Assembly (NCBI GenBank): GCA_020205615.1
Contig: JAINUW010000777.1
Coordinates: 248,001 to 312,000 of the forward strand
DNA: 64,000 nt
Direction of reading: 5' to 3'
Origin: Panax quinquefolius
Lineage: Eukaryota; Streptophyta; Magnoliopsida; Apiales; Araliaceae
Part shown: piece after piece, positions 32,416 to 43,958 of the stretch
Layout of the letters: the number at the start of each line of letters is the position of its first letter
Position numbering within the stretch: the stretch's first letter is position 1
The notes under the pieces: generated by a model
What the model was told of the DNA's origin: nothing
What the model saw: the letters and a program-made list of their open reading frames with translations, nothing else
The model's database searches: none
Made by a program: the position numbers and the translations under genes

Positions 32416-33484
32416 ATGCCGCATAAGAGAATTCAGCGGAATCAGAGGGAGGAAGGATTCGTTAACAATGGTGGAGGGGCAAATGTTGATCCTATGCAGA
32501 ACTTCGTTAACCTGTTAATGGAGGCAATGCAAAATAGATCCCCACCAGCAGCAGGGCAGCCAGGACAACACTTGGCTAGGTTCAACGACTTTAAATTGGT
32601 AGGACCACCGGAGTTTCGAGGAACCCTAGACCCAATTGAAGCCCAAACATGGATAGAAGAAATGGAGAAGGTGTTTGAGGTCGCACGAGTGGCCGAAGAA
32701 TAGAAGACGAGTTTTGCCACTTTCATGATGAAGGGCGAAGCTAACTATTGGTGTAAAGCCAATAGGGGCCGAGCAGACGAAGGAGTTATTCCTTGGGACA
32801 TATTTAAAGAGATATTCCTCGAGAATTACTTCTCGGAGAATATGCACCAGGATATGGAAGTTAAGTTTCTGGAACTGAAACAAGGTAGTATGTCTGTTGC
32901 AGAGTACGCGGTAAGATTTAACGAGTTAGCCCGATTTGCTTCACATCAGGTTGATACGGAGGCCAGGAAGGCAAAGAGGTTCGAATTAGGACTGAAACCA
33001 TGGGTACAGAAAGCAAGTGGCTGTATTAAAGATTAAGACTTACTCTGATCTTTTGGAAAGGGCTATCATTGCCGAAGGAGACAATGAAGCCATCGCTCGA
33101 TTCAAACAAGAAAAAAAGATAGGTCAAGAAGAACAGAAAGGGTGAAGTAGCGGAGGCAGCAACCCCAATAAGCGTAAATGGACAGAGAACTAATCCTCTG
33201 GAGGTAATAAGTCCGGAGGAGAGGCCAAGAAATGTATGAGGTGTAACAACTGTGGGAGGAATCACTCGGGGGAGTGCATGAAGGGAAAGAGTGTTTGTCA
33301 TCGTTGTGGACAACCGGGGCACATGGCTCCTCAATGTTCGAATAAGCAGAAGGGAGGTTGTTTCTCGTGTGGAGCCACAGACCATCAAATTAAGAATTGC
33401 CCAAAGAAAAAGGGCAATGCAGCTAGCGGCAACTACAACAACAACAACAACAATGGGCTGAGCATTAGAAGGCCAGCCAGTTAA
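32416..33484 (+). pseudogene. Element B gag with zinc knuckles, broken
   Basis: ATG at 32416 (MPHKRIQRNQ) after a 230-base leader. The gag core is EFRGTLDPIEAQTWIEEME, a TAG stop at 32701-32703, then in the same frame GEANYWCKA and FKEIFLENYFSENM, NELARFASHQV. A frameshift near 33010 leads to the frame with CNNCGRNHSGEC, CHRCGQPGHMAPQC and CFSCGATDHQIKNC: one short and two perfect CX2CX4HX4C knuckles. Two further stops occur at 33143 and 33190. Gag binds genomic RNA. The start matches typical chromovirus gag openings. Confidence 0.85.
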
Positions 33485-33747
33485 GCCAACAGACCAATGG
33501 CACGAACGTTCAACATGACCGTACAGGATACGGTAGAGTCTAAGGACGTGGTGTCAGGTATCATTCAAATCAATGATATAGATGCATACGTGTTATTTGA
33601 TTCAGGTACTACCTGCTCTTTTGTTTCCAAAGAATTTGCTAAATGGTTAGATTACCCCGTGAAAAATTAGAACACCCTATGAACGTATAAGAAGCAAACA
33701 AGGAAATTATCCCCGGAGAATACATTCATAAGAATTGTTATACCGAA
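33485..33747 (+). pseudogene. Element B aspartic protease
   Basis: Same frame as the zinc knuckles after a TAA at 33482. The active site is VLFDSGTTCSFVSKEF (D-S-G at 33599-33607). A TAG stop occurs at 33668 and a frameshift before 33748, after which the protease end ([19 protein letters not shown]) is read in the next segment. Confidence 0.8.
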
Positions 33748-34881
33748 TTGCGAGGATTTAAGCTCAAAGTGGATTTGATATCGATTCGTTTGGGGGAGTT
33801 TGATGTAATCCTTGGGATGGATTGGTTATCGGTTCACGGAGCAGTTATAGACTGTAAGAAGAAGTGTGTACACCTAAAGACTCCGAATAAGTTAAAGGTG
33901 GTATTTTATGGTAGTAAATCGCCGAGACAATCTCATTGTCTCATGATGGTGCAAGCACAGAGATTGCTTAGGAAGGGTTGTATAGGTTATTTGGCTCACG
34001 TGGTTGATACTCGACGAGTTGAGGGTGAACTGAGTCAAATACCTATTGTAAGGGATTTCGTTAATGTCTTCCCAGACGAGATTCTGGGATTGCCACCGGA
34101 TAGAGAGATTGAGTTTGTCATTGATTTGGCATTAGGGACAACACCAGTATACAAAGCGCCGTATCGTATGGCACCGGTAGAGATGAAAGAACTGATGGCT
34201 CAATTACAAGAGTTGTTAGATAAGGGATACATTCAACTGAGTGTATCACCGTGGGGAGCACCAGTCTTATTCATAAAGAAGAAAGATGGGTCGCTAAGAC
34301 TTTGTATCGACTATCGAGATTTGAACAAGGTCACCATTAAGAATAAGTATCGTTTGCCTAGGATAGATGATTTGTTTGATCAGTTGAAGGGGGCAAGGTA
34401 CTTTTCAAAGATTGACTTGAGGACCGGTTATCACCAACTGAAAGTGAGGCCGGAGGATATTCCAAAGATGGCATTCAGAACTCGGTATGGACACTTTGAG
34501 TTTCTGGTATTGTCATTTGGATTGACGAACGCACCAGCAGCCATTATGGATTTGATGAACAGAGTGTTCAAATAGTATTTGGATAAGTTTTTTGTCGTAT
34601 TCATCGATGACATTCTAGTGTATTCAGAGATGGAGGAAGAACACGCCGAACATCTTTGGATAGTGTTGGAGACATTAATGAGGGAGAAATTGTATGCAAA
34701 ATTCTCCAAGTGTGAGTTTTGGTTGCAAAGAGTGCAGTTTTTGGGGCACATTATCGACAAGAAAGGTGTTTCGGTGGATCCAGCGAAGGTAGAAGCTATT
34801 ATCAATTGGGAGCAGCCGAAGATGCCGACAGAAATTAGGAGTTTCTTAGGATTGCCGGTATACTATCGAAGATTTATTTGA
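33748..34881 (+). pseudogene. Element B protease end and reverse transcriptase
   Basis: Opens with the protease C-terminal motif [12 protein letters not shown] (about residue 25), then the [41 protein letters not shown] near residue 165, [12 protein letters not shown] near 215, [10 protein letters not shown] near 255. A TAG at 34573 interrupts, then [11 protein letters not shown] holds the catalytic FIDD, and [15 protein letters not shown] and EIRSFLGL follow to a stop at 34879. Catalytic residues are intact; only two breaks occur, making this the best-preserved RT of the window apart from that of C. Confidence 0.88.
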
Positions 34882-35405
34882 GATTTTTGAAATTAGCATC
34901 ACCGTTGATTAATCTTACCAGAAAGACAGTTAAGTTCATTTGGACGGAGAAGTGTGAAGAAAGTTTCTTAGAATTGAAGAAGAGGCTTAGTCAAGCACCT
35001 GTGTTGGCTTTACCAGACAACACGGGAGGATTTATAGTGTATAGTGATGTGTCACACAAGGGACTTGGCTGTGTACTGATGCAACACAACAGGGTCATTG
35101 CGTACGCTTCATGTTAGCTAAAAGATTATGAGAAGGGATATCCGACTCATGATCTGGAGTTAGCAGCGGTTGTTTTTGCCTAGAAGATTTGGAGGCATTA
35201 TTTGTATGGCGAGAAGTGTGAGATATATACGGACCACAAGAGTCTGAAGTATATCTTCACGCAAAGATAGTTAAACATGAGGCAGCGCCGATGGCTAGAA
35301 TTGATCAAAGATTATGATTATGAGATTCTGTACTATCCAGGCAAAGCAAACGTAGTGGCAAATGCCTTGAGCAGAAAAGGCAGAGAGAAGTTATTGAAGT
35401 TAACC
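34878..35405 (+). pseudogene. Element B RNase H
   Basis: Continues the RT after a frameshift at 34880: TVKFIWTEKCEESFLELKK, then [18 protein letters not shown] (first Asp), a [13 protein letters not shown] (Glu), [12 protein letters not shown] (Asp), [11 protein letters not shown] and [11 protein letters not shown]. At least three TAG stops lie between 35115 and 35270; several could come from CAG or TGG codons. Confidence 0.85.
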
Positions 35406-36590
35406 ATTCAAGAAGAATTGGTGAAAGATTTCGAATGACTAGACTTGGAGATTAAATATCCGATGGAGACCAACGAACAATTATTTATAGTGACAACGAG
35501 TTCGACTCTATTGGATAAGTTTAAAGAAGCACAAGAGAAGGACGAAGATTGCATAAACATCAAGAAGCGATTGACTAAAGGGTATGAATTGAAATTTAAG
35601 ATTGATAGCACTGGACTGCTAAGATTTGAAGGATGAATTTGGGTACCGCTAGTACCAGAACTTAGAGAGGAGATTTTGCAAGAAGTGCACAGTACGAGAT
35701 ACTCGATACACCCAGGAGGCACGCAGATATACCAAGATTTGCGTCACCACTTCTGTTGGCCAAACATGAAGAGAGAGGTTGCACAATGCGTGAGTAGATG
35801 CCTAACTTGTCAGGGCAGAGCACCAACGACCAAGCGAGTTATTACAACCATTAGAAATTCCAGAATGGAAATGGGAGCACATCACAATGGACTTTGTGGT
35901 GGGACTTTTGGAAACACAAAAAGGGTACGACGCCATATGGGTGATTGTAGATCGTCTTACTAAGTCAACTCACTTTTTATCGATTAAGATTAAGTATAGT
36001 TTGGACTAATTAGCCAAATTGTATGTTAAGGAAATTATCTCGAGGCATGGTGTGCCGAAATCTATCATATCAGATAGAGATCTGTGATTCACATCAAATT
36101 TCTAGAAGAGTCTTCAAGAAAGAATGGGAACACAACTACGAATGAGTACCGCGTATCATCCGAAAATCGATGGGCAGAGCGAGAGAACTATTCAAACACT
36201 TGAAGACATACTCCGAGCTTATGTGATGGACTTCAAGGGTAGTTGGGAGGATCACCTTCCATTAGTAGAGTTTGTGTATAACAATAGTTATCATGCCAGT
36301 ATTGGAATGCCATCGTACGAAGCACTGTATGGGAGGAAATATAGAACGCCCTTATGCTGGGACAAAGTTGGAGAACGTCGACTGTTGGGACCAGAATTGG
36401 TACAACAGACAATAGAAATCATCAAGGTGATAAGAGCATGATTAGTAGCAGCTCAAGATAGCCAGAAGACGTATGCAGATTTACATCGCAAGAAGAGAGA
36501 TTTTGAAGTAGTAAGTTATGCATTTTTGAAAGTATCTCCTTGGTAAAGGAAGATTCATTTTGGGAAGAAGGGCAAGTTGAGCCCTAGGTT
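35406..36590 (+). pseudogene. Element B integrase, broken and interrupted by solo LTR F
   Basis: HHCC domain: EVHSTRYSIHPGG.. with CVSRCLTCQ. The core has [15 protein letters not shown], a degenerate SIISDRDL and TAYHPKIDGQSERTIQTLED (catalytic Glu) in the open segment 36124-36441, followed by VEFVYNNSYHASIGMPSYEA and LYGRKYRTPLCW. Stops occur at 35637, 36006 and 36439, and a frameshift near 35860. After KGKLSPRF the gene is split by the F insertion; the rest resumes at 40889. Confidence 0.85.
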
Positions 36591-36595
36591 CATAG
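36591..36595. repeat. Target-site duplication (CATAG), left copy, solo LTR F
   Basis: Repeated at 40889-40893. Removing one copy and the LTR restores the integrase reading across the site. Confidence 0.92.
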
Positions 36596-36767
36596 TGTGA
36601 TAACCCATGATTTCAAATAATCTAAATTTTACGAATAATTTTTTTTTATTTAATATTAACATTGATTGTTAATATTGTACTGTGTATCTGTGACACAAGT
36701 CTCGAGAATTAGTCAATTTGTTTATTGACTGAGAAATTAGAGTAGAGTTGTGCTTAACAGCTTTAGA

Positions 36768-37228
36768 AAACCCTAACCCTACATTCTAGATAGGGATTCA
36801 GTAGAAAATACAATTAAAATAATTGTACAGATAAGTACGTGTTTGTACTATGTGGAGTTAATGACCAATGATTGATAGGATAAGGTTTAAAATTTATAAA
36901 CCTTAATAAGTGATTGGAAACCCTAATCTCGGGATTAGAAACCCTAACGCACAGTTAGAAACCCTACTCGAAAGCCAGAAAACCCTAATTTCAAATTCGG
37001 GGATCCTAAACCCTAAATTAGGAAACCCAAATCCTAATTGGCAAGCCTACTGTGTTTATTAAACACTAATATGATTAGGAAAACCTAATTAAATTAGTAA
37101 ACCCTAATTTTAGTTTTAAAATCTTATTTTTCTAATTTAAAAATCCTAATTTAGAAAATCCTAGAAGTTAGATTTATAAAACCTAAGGGTTACAACTTTA
37201 GGGTTAAACCTTAAGGATTAAACCCTAA
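36768..37228 (+). repeat. Cluster of telo-box-like AAACCCTAA motifs in solo LTR F
   Basis: AAACCCTAA occurs near 36768, 36918, 36939, 36980, 37008, 37099 and 37220, with AAACCCTAC at 36959 and many shorter CCTAA. Spacing is irregular, so this is not a telomere array. Telo-boxes occur in plant promoters. Confidence 0.75.
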
Positions 37229-37427
37229 GGGTTTGGAAAATGACAAGTTTACCATTAAAATCTCTTGTACAATGACCAAAGTACCCTTTTTGAATAATTT
37301 AGTAAGTTAACTTGTAAAAATTGCCAAGACTTTAATAGGTAACCAACTATTGTTGACATTGTGACTCAAATCTCAGCAAAACAGCCTCCAATTGACAGCA
37401 CATCAGATCTAGCAACATTATATCACA

Positions 37428-37440
37428 TTATATATAGATT
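37428..37440 (+). promoter_or_regulatory. TATA box of solo LTR F
   Basis: TTATATATAGATT, followed about 30-60 bases later by a pyrimidine-rich CTCTCTTTCTCTC stretch typical of plant leaders. Confidence 0.5.
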
Positions 37441-40400
37441 AAAGAGAGAGAAATGTATGTATTTGGCCACTTGATATCTAACTCTCCCACAACTCTCTCT
37501 TTCTCTCTACATATCCGAAATTTACAAGTTACTCAGTCCCAAATATAGCCCCTTGATCACCTAGATCAGATTGTTAAGGCAAGGATCAAAGATTTGGATA
37601 GAAAGGTATAAAACCCTACTTCACTTTGATCTTGTATGCTTGTAAATTTTTTTATTTTAAGTGTTTAGATCTTTGCTAGATGATGTTTTATGATGATCTA
37701 TGTTGATATAACATAGATCAATAGCATCAAAGTGGGTAAAAGTTTAGTTTTTCACAAATTGTTCTTGAGTTTGAATCATGGTCTGAAAAGAAATGTCAGT
37801 AGCCGTAAATCTTGATATGTTTATGGTTTTTGATGTTTTAAAGTTGTTATAGGTAGCCTGTTATGTTGTCTTCAATCTGGAAGTGGAATTACAGTGATTG
37901 AATGGCTTGATTTCATTTTATTAACGGTCAAAACCCGTTGACCGGGCCAAATCTGGGTAACCCAGAAAGCCTTTATCAACATCTGACAAATTTTTTTTGG
38001 GCTTAAGATATGTCAGTGTTTAAGTTGTTTGTGGATGTTGTTGTATACATGTTGTAGCCTGTAATATGGACTCCAAGTACATGTCTTTAGATTCCATAAA
38101 CATCAAATGGATTTGTTTTAATGGGTGGTCAAAACAGCCCATCTAATCACGAATCACTTTTCTGGAAATTCTAGAAAGTGTATTAACATGACTTCTGATC
38201 ATGCTTGACCAGATTGTATCTGGAGATTTAGATGTTTTTTAACTAATCTGTTGTGATGTAAATGTACCTTGACACTAGTACTACTTATTTGGACCATAAC
38301 ATAACTGATTTAAAGACTAGAACATGGAATTAAGTGAGCTCAAAATGAGACACTCGACTGCCTTAGGTTTCTGGGTTTGCCCAGAAAACCCAGGTTGGTC
38401 TGACAGTGCATTTAGAAGCATTGATCTATTAGTTTGTTCGTTGTTTGATCATGATGCTGGTTGGATATTGTAGAGTTACATTTCCACTACATGATCAGTG
38501 TCTAAGTTAGCTTAGAACATGATTGTACAGAGAATTGCAACCGGTCAAACAGGGGACCTTGAACATTAACTTTGTCAGTGTTCTTCAGTCAAGAACACCT
38601 AAGACAACGGTCAAGTTTCGCTAAAGGCCAATAGCGACGGTTTTCAATATATTAATTTTTGAATTTTTGGAAATTACTTAAAAATAGAAAATAAATTATA
38701 AAAAATTACAAAAATGGTTTTAAAAATTATTTTAAATTATGAAAAATAATTTTTGACCAATTGGGATATTTTTCTTTTATATTTATAATTATTTAAATAT
38801 TAAAGGTTTTTAATTTATTTAATTAGTGTATTATATAAATTAGAGAAACATGATTTAATATTATGAAAAATCATTTTAAATAAGAATAATGTATTTAAAA
38901 TTATTTTGAGTTATAAAATGTAACTTTTAATATTTTGAAGAATTTTCATTAATAAATAAATATTAATGATATTAGATTTATTTAATTAGTATATTAAATA
39001 AATGAATTAAAAATGATTTTATTGATTTAAAATTATTTAAAAATGAGAAAAATGATTTAAAAATATTTGAAGTTATAATTAATGACTTTTAATATTTGGA
39101 TAATAATTTCATTAATATTTAGATATTAATGGTGATGATTTAAAAATGATTTTAAGTATCTTAAAAATCATTTAAGTAGAATATTGTTGATTTAAAAATA
39201 TTTTAAGTTATTGATAATAACTTTAATATTTTGAAAAGTATGTCATTAATATTTTTATATTATTAAATATTAATGATGATAAGATTATTTGATAATTAAA
39301 TCATTTAAAAATAATTTCGATGTTTGAAAAATTATTATGATTTATAATAATTGTTTGATAATTATTAAAAGCTTCCAAAAAAATATTATTACTAATATTT
39401 GACTTGTTGAAAATAATATTGAAGCTTAGAAACCGAATTTACTTGTCAATAACTGTGTTAATTGTCGGATATGGTGACCAGAACATCGAGAATGGACTGA
39501 AGTCCAACCAGACCGAAATAATTAGACTTGATAAGTGTTTATACAGGTTATAAACACTGATGTGACTATGTGGCAATGTTTCTAGGAGAAGTTAGACTGT
39601 AGAATATAGTGATGCATGTTGTGAATTATTGTGCTAATTGTGAAACCGATATTATTGGTTATAGGTCTTTCAAAAGCAGATAAGTTTATTATGTAGCTGT
39701 AATCAGCAGAAGAGGCAAGTTCCCTAACTCAATCTTGAGTTAATATTGTTTAATTAATATTGTTGGTTAATTATTGCTAATTAGACCACGTCCAGGGATT
39801 TATTGTTGATTATTCTCAGTTAGTGTATGTTTAATAATTCAAATTGAATTACTGATTCGGAATATATATTTGTAGAATAACTATTGTTGGATATTCATAT
39901 CTGTAGAAACTAGAATTGGCGGTATAGATAATTCTTGTTTATTGTCACATTATATTGAGAAATGTCTTAGCTAATTATTCTGCATAGACGAACATTTGTT
40001 AGAACTTGATAAATTCGAGAAGAGAATTCAATTGTTATTGACTGATCGATGCAAATTATTTCGGCTAGATCGAGAAGTAAATAGAATTTGAAATCATAGT
40101 ATTTCGTTGTTAAATCAAAAAAATCTTGATCTGAGACTGAGAAGAACAACCTTTTATATAAAGGGAATATTTTATTGGTCGTATATTCGGCCTTTGCGCG
40201 CGATTAAGTATTATGCATAATATAGGGTATAATAAAGCTGATCACTTTAAATACTTATAGATGGGTATGATTTAATCTTTATGGTTATCTGATACACCTG
40301 GGTATATCAAAGTTAAACTTTGTTAGTTACCCGAGAAGAGAAGTTCAAGATCCAATGGATCGCTCAACATAAATCTGGAAAACATTCCATTTTGCTATTT

Positions 40401-40888
40401 CGTAGAATTAATTCTTGATTATTCATTTGAATATCAGAGAAAACCTTGAAAGCATTGTACTATTTCATTATCAGATTTTTGTTGCGTGGAATGGGAGAAG
40501 GTTTGATATTTATTTCTATACCTTTATTGAATCTCTTAACTTGCGGGGAAAACTTGTTACTCACCCTTGCTATAAATAAAACTTTTCAGCTAGGGATGAA
40601 GTTACAGAAGGTGCTGCGAAGAAGAATAAAGGCAAAGGCATAGTTATAAATTAGTTATGATGAACAATATTATTATTATGTTGTATTGTATTGTAAACCC
40701 TTTTTGTTTATCTGAAGGGTAAGGTTGTAATGTTAAGGTTAGAAAACTTGGGAATTATATGTTAACAATATATGTTAATGAGCTATGTATTCCTATTTAT
40801 AATTAGAAGGGGTAGTTAGATGGTATTATATTGTGGATCGTGAACACCAAACTCGGGGGTCAGGTAACCCAAATTTGGGGGTATCACA

Positions 40889-40893
40889 CATAG
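40889..40893. repeat. Target-site duplication (CATAG), right copy, solo LTR F
   Basis: Matches 36591-36595. Confidence 0.92.
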
Positions 40894-41225
40894 GACCGTT
40901 CGAGATTCTGAGGCGAGTCGGTGAAGTGGCGTATGAGGTAGCATTACCTCCTGAACTTGAGCACATTCATAACGTGTTTTATGTGTCGAGATATTTACCA
41001 TATAAACCGGACTACAAGCACGTTATCTCCTATGAACCAATTCAAGTCGAGAAAGACTTATCGTACGAGGAAGTTCCTATCCAGATACTAGATAGGAAGG
41101 AACAGAAGTTGAGGAATAAGATTATCCATTCAGTTAAGATTCTCTATAGGAACCACACAGTAGAAGAAGCTACGTGGGAGTCAGAAGAGAAAATGAGAGC
41201 GAATTATCCATTTTTATTTGAGTAA
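40894..41225 (+). CDS. Element B integrase C-terminus with chromodomain-like end
   Basis: Open to the natural stop at 41223. After the F insertion site it reads GPFEILRRVGEVAYEVALPP, the GPY/F module, HNVFYVSRYLPYKPD, and ends with the chromodomain-like part: VPIQILDRKEQKLRNK, VKILYRNHTVEEATWE and ANYPFLF. The form EATWE..M..NYP.LF is typical of Tekay/Del chromoviruses, where this domain directs insertion to heterochromatin. The frame is intact across the whole segment. It lies directly before the PPT and 3' LTR. Confidence 0.87.
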
Positions 41226-41257
41226 CCTTATTTTTACAATTCCGAGGATGGAATTTT

Positions 41258-41272
41258 TATAAGGGGGAGGGA
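41258..41272 (+). other. Polypurine tract of element B
   Basis: ATAAGGGGGAGGGA lies directly before the 3' LTR. Confidence 0.88.
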
Positions 41273-41578
41273 TGTAACGTTCACGAATTTTAAACTCCTT
41301 ATTAATTAAATATGTGATTTAATTTTAATGAGTTAGTTTTGTGAGTTTATTTAAACCTTATGTGGTTATGTGAATTTATGAATTTATTAAAGGGAGTCAC
41401 TAATAGTTATTTAAATTAGTGGACTAACCCTAAGTTTTTAATATCAAGAAATTAATAGGATTCTTAATGATTAAATATTCAATTTATTTGAATAGAGTGG
41501 CGAGAGTTGAACATATTGATTTATGTCAAGTATGGATATATCACTAAGAAGTGAAATTACCTCATATAGGACTTATGT
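41273..41578 (+). repeat. 3' LTR of element B, first part
   Basis: TGTAACGTTCACGAATT..., matching 25604-25918. It is interrupted by element D after 41578 and resumes at 51182. Confidence 0.9.
41574..41578. repeat. Target-site duplication (TATGT), left copy, element D
   Basis: Repeated at 51177-51181 and present once in the other B LTR (about 25913). Confidence 0.93.
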
Positions 41579-42689
41579 TGTGACGCCCCCAAAATTAGGT
41601 ATACATCACCCATCTTGGGTAGTCAGATACATGGTACAGAATTTAAATACAACTTACTAATATAACTGTCGTGTACAATATGACATAAACTGTGAGTTTG
41701 AATACAAATATTATCTACTAGATATTATACAAACTCAAAAGGAGTCCTCATTACAATTATTATCACACTATTTCACAGAATAGTGAGGACTACTAATGCT
41801 ATCCTCTGGACCATTACTCCGTTCCCCGACTCATTCCAGCTATGTTCTCATTTCCTGAAGAGAACAGTGAAAGAAAGGGTGAGCTCCACTAGCCTAGTAA
41901 GAAATATTATGACTAAGATAATGCAGAATAAATTATCATTAGCCTTCAAATGTTGTTAAACCGATAAAATATAATAAACATCAAGTTTAATCTGCGGTGA
42001 ACAAGCAATCCATTAAAAGAGTCAAGTAGAAAATAAAATCTACTATCTTTTATGATTTAAAAGGTTTTTCATCATTGTTATATTTGAGACTCACTTTAAT
42101 AAATAATCCACATCATCGAATCACCCCCCACTACTGACCAAGGATATTCTTTAGTATCACGACCACAATTATTCATGCACTACGGCCAAGAATAGTTGTG
42201 TATTCATTAATGGTCATGATCATGTCAACAAGCGTCCATCAATGCACTACTACTACCCTTTGAGGATTTTTACCACATCATTTTTAACATTACGGTCATG
42301 ATTACACCAAGAATAGTCTCGGTCATCATAATCATACCAAGTCCATCTATGCACTACAAAGCCACGATGACTTTAAAAAAATATAAACATGAGGATGATG
42401 ACAATGATATAAGAATTCAATAAAACAAGTTCAAGAATTATTTTATCTCGGAATTATTAACGTCCAAATTGTTAACATGATAATCTTTGTTTTTGTAGAG
42501 TAAAATTCAAGAATGATCGGAAGAATATTTCCATGAAAAGATATCTTTGGATGAAACGCAAATATCAAGGATATTCTACTAATTTCATGGAGTATAGAAG
42601 TCAAAGTTTTAACCATTTGGGTATAATAAAGAATGGAATAACAAAATAAATCACCATGCATGCGGTACTTGTGACAGACAAAGTTATTC

Positions 42690-43020
42690 AATGAGAATAA
42701 TAATAATGGAACCGAAGTCGGGTGAAATTCCACCAAGCGAGGATGTTCCAACAGAATAATAAAGATGGAACCGGATCCGGTGTAAAACACACATATAGGA
42801 TATTCCAACAGAATGATAAAGAGGCGGAACCGTGTCGGTGTGTAAAACACATGCGACGAGGATGTTCCAGCGAGAATAATAATAAAAGCGGAACCGGTCA
42901 GGTGTAAAACACATGCATGCAGGATGTTCCAACAGAATAATAGAAGAATGTCACCAAGTATAGGGTAAACCACGTATACAGGTTATTCCAACAGAATAAT
43001 AATAAGCAATGGAATAACAA
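42690..43020 (-). repeat. Tandem ~57-bp units in D 3' LTR
   Basis: About five units with AATAATAAAGATGGAACCGG, GGTGTAAAACACA and GGATGTTCCAACAG. The long minus-strand ORF here (42443-42973) is a translation of these repeats, not a gene. Confidence 0.85.
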
Positions 43021-43201
43021 CAGTTCTCTTCATGAATAAGAAATAATAACACCCCTTACGAGTACAACAAATAATATTCCCTACCTTAGAAGAACTGAAT
43101 ATTGGCAAAGTGAAGTAGCAGAATACTTTTCTTCTTTCTCTCTATAGTTTCTCTCTCTAGAGTTTCAGTGAATTCGTAAGAAAATAATGAAGGAATGAGC
43201 T

Positions 43202-43213
43202 TCTATTTATAGG
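43202..43213 (-). promoter_or_regulatory. TATA box of D 3' LTR
   Basis: Minus strand CCTATAAATAGA, about 730 bases from the LTR start in sense direction and followed by a CT-rich and GA-rich leader. Confidence 0.55.
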
Positions 43214-43943
43214 AAAATAGAATGCATAGTAATTAATCCATGAACGGTCCAGATTGATTTACTTTAAATGACGTGGTCCATATTTAAAGAAAAATCTTTT
43301 AAATAAAATATAATATATTCTATTTATATAAAAACATTTTACTATGCAAATACTATGCAACACTATGCAAAAACACTATGCAACACTATGCATAATAAAA
43401 TATAATATATTTTATTTATAGAATAACTTTAATAAAGTATTTCATTTTTATATAAAAGATGTTTCATTTTATTACGTTAATAATATGAATAAAACAAAAC
43501 GTCATTATCGCATTATAATAATTCATATTATTAATCGACAATAATGGAATCAAATGAGTGACTTCTCACATAAGCATCAATAATCAATACTGGTGTGCTT
43601 TACTTATGCAACCACGCCAGACGTATTCATTACTTTACTACTAGAGTAGTTCAACATAAGATCAACCAGTAAAACTTCCGCCGTTATTTCAATAAAAATA
43701 TTTTATCGTTTTCTCAATCAAACAATAATTACATTGTAGGGTCCACCAATGATTGAGTAGTTATGCGAATATTCCGCTAAACCGAATATTCCCAGACCAA
43801 TCGAATAATATAACCACTTGCATACTTTGCAAAATTTATAAATATTACCCACAACTATAACATTATATCAAATTTATTCCATAATATTCAAAAATAATAT
43901 TTATAAAAAATTCATCTTTATTTATAAAAGGCAGGGTGTTACA

Positions 43944-43958
43944 ACCTCCCTTCTTATG
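43944..43958 (-). other. Polypurine tract of element D
   Basis: Minus strand AAGAAGGGAGGT next to the LTR. Confidence 0.82.

Larger units (their letters stand above)
36596..40888 (+). mobile_element. Solo LTR F (4.29 kb, gypsy type) inside integrase of B
   Basis: Begins TGTGATAACCC and ends GGGGGTATCACA, LTR-like TG..CA termini that mirror each other, flanked by the duplication CATAG. There is no PBS, PPT or coding region inside. The ending resembles that of the chromovirus LTRs here. A TATA box at 37428-37440 points to plus orientation. The centre (38650-39420) is extremely AT-rich. It is a distinct family from B and D. Confidence 0.85.
41579..43943 (-). repeat. 3' LTR of element D
   Basis: Plus strand begins TGTGACGCCCCC and ends GGGTGTTACA. 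Contains the TATA box at 43202-43213 and tandem units at 42690-43020. Confidence 0.93.

Noticed and set aside
36768..37228. Interstitial telomere array
   Set aside because: The CCCTAAA motifs are irregularly spaced and separated by unrelated sequence, not head-to-tail.
36596..40888. DNA transposon with terminal inverted repeats and 3-bp duplication TAG
   Set aside because: TG..CA ends with a perfect 5-bp duplication CATAG fit a solo LTR better; no transposase is present.
42443..42973. Minus-strand ORF of 176 codons, and its counterpart at 49625-50305 (226 codons)
   Set aside because: They lie inside the D LTRs and translate the ~57-bp tandem repeats; no domain, and the repeat period explains the open frame.
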